Below are positions 62,336 to 64,000 of a DNA stretch of 64,000 nucleotides, piece by piece. Made by a program: the position numbers and the translations under genes. Location: positions 1-64,000 of the forward strand of contig NZ_JAIZAP010000004.1 of the NCBI RefSeq assembly GCF_020404745.1. The letters are read 5' to 3'. Under the pieces are notes generated by a model. It ran no database searches. It had not been told where the DNA came from and worked only from the letters and a program-made list of their open reading frames with translations. Position 1 is the stretch's first letter, and every line of letters begins with the position of its first letter. The stretch comes from Aquibacillus saliphilus (GTDB lineage Bacteria > Bacillota > Bacilli > Bacillales > Amphibacillaceae).

Positions 62336-63202
62336 TTATTTTTCAGGATAACTAAGACAGTCAACTCTGTACATTGGTGTTTCAATATCATCGCTATAGT
62401 TAAATCTGTCATCAAGCCAATGTGGTTTCCTATCAAATTTATGTAATCTAAGATAAGGTGACAGTTCTTCGGATTGATTCATGGAAAGGTGTAGAAACTC
62501 ATGATCTGTTAATCCCATACGATTATTGGCATCGTATAAGATATTTAGTGAAGCATGAATTCTTAAATACTTACCATTTTTTAGTTTTGCTATTATATAA
62601 AATTGCGTTCCACTTCTTGACAATGAATGATTTAAAATCTCTAAGACAACATCAAATGGTGATATAATCTCATTTTTAAATTTTGGTAGCATATGTTTTT
62701 CAACAAAGTTATATATGTTTTTATAATGGCTATAGGCTTCTTGCCTTTGAATTGATACAGTTTTAGAAAAATCCCTATTTCTAATTCTAAACTTCATATT
62801 TATAGATTGGTTTTTTCTGCTTTTTAACCATTGATTAAACTCGTTCTCCACAATGTCAAAATTCTCTTTTATTTTCTTTTTAGTCTTTTTCTTTGTGGGT
62901 AAAACTCCGAAAACATCTGCAACATTGTATCCATTTTTAATTGAGTCATATTCATTTATTAAAAACTCTTCACGCTTTAACAACTCATGACGATTTAAAC
63001 CATCGCAGTTTTCAATAATCTGAAAAACAAATGTGTTAGATGGATCTTGTGTTTTGCTCCATGACCTCTGCAACTTAATTGAATGGTGCTTTTTACTTTC
63101 TAAATCATACTTATGTTGTTTAAACCTGATATCTATATCGACACTGCTACCGATATAAACCTTTCCTGTATTTATATTTTCAATTTTATAGATTCCTTGC
63201 AT
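62336..63202 (-). CDS. GIY-YIG family nuclease (probable homing endonuclease)
   Basis: A 288-residue protein. The N-terminal GIY-YIG domain reads GIYKIENINTGKVYIGSSVDIDIRFKQH, with the catalytic Arg in IRFKQH and the metal glutamate in KREEFLINEYDS. The remaining ~180 residues are basic and probably bind DNA. Such free-standing enzymes (SegA, I-TevI-like) spread by cutting related phages. The ribosome-binding site is AAGGAG. It sits between a structural gene and small phage genes. Confidence 0.85.
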   Translation of the reverse strand: MQGIYKIENINTGKVYIGSSVDIDIRFKQHKYDLESKKHHSIKLQRSWSKTQDPSNTFVFQIIENCDGLNRHELLKREEFLINEYDSIKNGYNVADVFGVLPTKKKTKKKIKENFDIVENEFNQWLKSRKNQSINMKFRIRNRDFSKTVSIQRQEAYSHYKNIYNFVEKHMLPKFKNEIISPFDVVLEILNHSLSRSGTQFYIIAKLKNGKYLRIHASLNILYDANNRMGLTDHEFLHLSMNQSEELSPYLRLHKFDRKPHWLDDRFNYSDDIETPMYRVDCLSYPEK

Positions 63203-63242
63203 TTTGCATTCTCCTTGGTTTAAAGTTTTTAAAATTAATCAA

Positions 63243-63283
63243 AACAAAAAAAACACACCCAAGTTCAAAACCTGAGTGCACCT
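63243..63283 (-). terminator. Terminator after the tail-type gene
   Basis: On the minus strand CACTCAGG / CTTGGGTG (with G-U pairs) is followed by TGTTTTTTTT. Confidence 0.75.
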
Positions 63284-63378
63284 TAACAATAATAAATATA
63301 TTTAATACTTTATTGATGTCTATGATTCTTTTGAACTTAATCACTTGAACTTATAACTTGATAAAACAATTCTTTCAT

Positions 63379-64000
63379 TTAAGCATCGTTTCCTACAGCA
63401 TCTACCCAAAAAGTTCCTTGAGTTGTCGTTGTTGCCGTACCTGTTGCACCTGTTATTCCTTCACTATACAAACCGTCTACCTTATCTCCATATGTATCTG
63501 ATGTAAATGTAATTGTATCCGTTCCTATTGTTCCACCTGTTGTCCATCCAGTAAATACAGTGCTTCGTATCCTATCAGCAATTTCAATAGCAGTATCAGC
63601 ATTAACACCTTGAGTTGTCGTTGTCATAATACCAGTTACACCAGCACTTGTGCCAACACTATATGTTGCATCAGTTTTTACTCCATTTGTATCAGATGTA
63701 AAGGTGACATTTGCTGTTCCTGAAGTTCCTCCTGTTGTCCAACCAGTAAATACAGTTGCCCTTATTTTATCCGCAACCATCGCAGCAGTGTCATTTAACG
63801 CAACGGCAATATTTGTTGAAACTCCGTCTAGAGTAACAGTTACGTTACCTGCTGTTGTAACTGTTCCTGACAAATCTAAAGAGGCTACTTCTGCCATTCC
63901 ATCATCAACTGTAATATTTGTCGCATTACCATCTAGTGTTACTGTTACATTTCCATCTGCTGTTGCGGCTGCTGTAATTTGAATACTTAACACTTCATTA
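63379..64000 (-). CDS. Phage structural protein with tandem repeats, cut by the window edge
   Basis: The frame is open up to the window edge, so the N-terminal part is missing. The visible 200 residues are Thr/Gly/Val/Asp-rich beta repeats: VTVTLDG twice, then IRATVFTGWTTGGTSGT and IRSTVFTGWTTGGTIGT, each followed by TFTSDT and TTTTQG. Such repeats are common in tail or appendage proteins of Firmicutes phages. Cysteine is absent. It is probably surface-exposed and involved in host contact; this is inferred. Confidence 0.65.
   Translation of the reverse strand, partial: NEVLSIQITAAATADGNVTVTLDGNATNITVDDGMAEVASLDLSGTVTTAGNVTVTLDGVSTNIAVALNDTAAMVADKIRATVFTGWTTGGTSGTANVTFTSDTNGVKTDATYSVGTSAGVTGIMTTTTQGVNADTAIEIADRIRSTVFTGWTTGGTIGTDTITFTSDTYGDKVDGLYSEGITGATGTATTTTQGTFWVDAVGNDA

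Larger units (their letters stand above)
57600..64000 (-). mobile_element. Prophage, left end with lysis module (continues past the window)
   Basis: All genes read on the minus strand and are phage-like: repeat-rich tail-type protein, GIY-YIG nuclease, small DUF5659-like proteins, winged-helix protein, coiled-coil membrane protein, holin, amidase endolysin and a Vsr/EDxHD-like nuclease. Lysis genes next to the boundary are common in prophages of Bacillus. The left boundary is placed between the flotillin homology (from about 57598) and the first phage gene at 57705. No integrase is in view; it should lie at the other end. Confidence 0.8.

Noticed and set aside
63650-63982. 110-codon plus-strand frame
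   Set aside because: It is antisense to the repeat-rich phage protein and shows its mirror composition (Val/Pro/Ser).
57705-64000. Plasmid or integrative conjugative element instead of a prophage
   Set aside because: Holin, endolysin and tail-type repeat protein together point to a phage; no relaxase, coupling protein or conjugation gene is in view.
1-64000. CRISPR arrays, tRNA or rRNA genes, insertion sequences
   Set aside because: Both strands were scanned by eye; no regular spaced repeats, cloverleaf sequences, rRNA motifs or transposase frames were recognised.

Overview
The window is a stretch of a low-GC Bacillaceae (Firmicutes) chromosome. The evidence is AGGAGG-type ribosome-binding sites, many Bacillus subtilis-type families (YueI, YkuK, YlmA, YfhD, YtzI, TcyABC, CwlK, YcgF/YcgG) and U-rich hairpin terminators. 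A complete ectABC ectoine operon, a MscL channel, a NaChBac-like sodium channel and a mixed-acid fermentation set (PflB, PflA, AdhE, a second iron alcohol dehydrogenase) point to a halophilic or halotolerant facultative anaerobe of the Paraliobacillus / Halobacillus / Gracilibacillus kind. The genus is an inference. I saw no rRNA, tRNA, CRISPR array or insertion sequence.

Layout of the chromosomal part (1-57600). PepT, then an iron-siderophore uptake operon (two permeases, lipoprotein, ferredoxin-NADP reductase-like flavoprotein) behind a promoter with a Fur-like site. CwlK-type endopeptidase and an HD hydrolase. IlvD and a DadA/ThiO-like oxidase. A TrpXYZ-type ABC importer. A 1146-residue multi-span membrane protein. 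TcyABC cystine importer with a CymR-like operator on its promoter. Aminotransferase, aldo/keto reductase, YueI. MscL beside ectABC. Mpg glycosylase, KatA, YlmA, small membrane proteins, a cell-wall lytic enzyme, MarR-MFS pair, nucleoside hydrolase. AdhE with a Rex/Fnr-like site and a cre-like site, threonine aldolase, YdaG-like flavin protein, YtzI, YkuK. Alcohol dehydrogenase, TetR-MFS efflux pair, APC permease, YcgF-YcgG pair. PflB-PflA behind an Fnr/Rex-like site, Ohr peroxidase, sodium channel, ProC-like reductase.

From about 57.6 kb to the right edge the window is prophage, read entirely on the minus strand: a repeat-tail structural protein, a GIY-YIG nuclease, a winged-helix protein, a coiled-coil membrane protein, holin, amidase endolysin, two DUF5659-like small proteins and a Vsr/EDxHD-like nuclease with four zinc-finger-like modules. 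This element abuts a flotillin gene (floT) that lacks its first ~90 codons, including the membrane anchor. The simplest reading is that the prophage is integrated inside floT.

Four copies (one internally deleted) of a structured intergenic repeat are spread over the window. Several genes appear to use rare start codons (ectA, a DUF2512 protein). Several small genes of 36-58 codons were found by reading the gaps: YfhD, YtzI, a CGCG-motif basic peptide, a 49-residue protein after yueI, and a phage DUF5659 protein.
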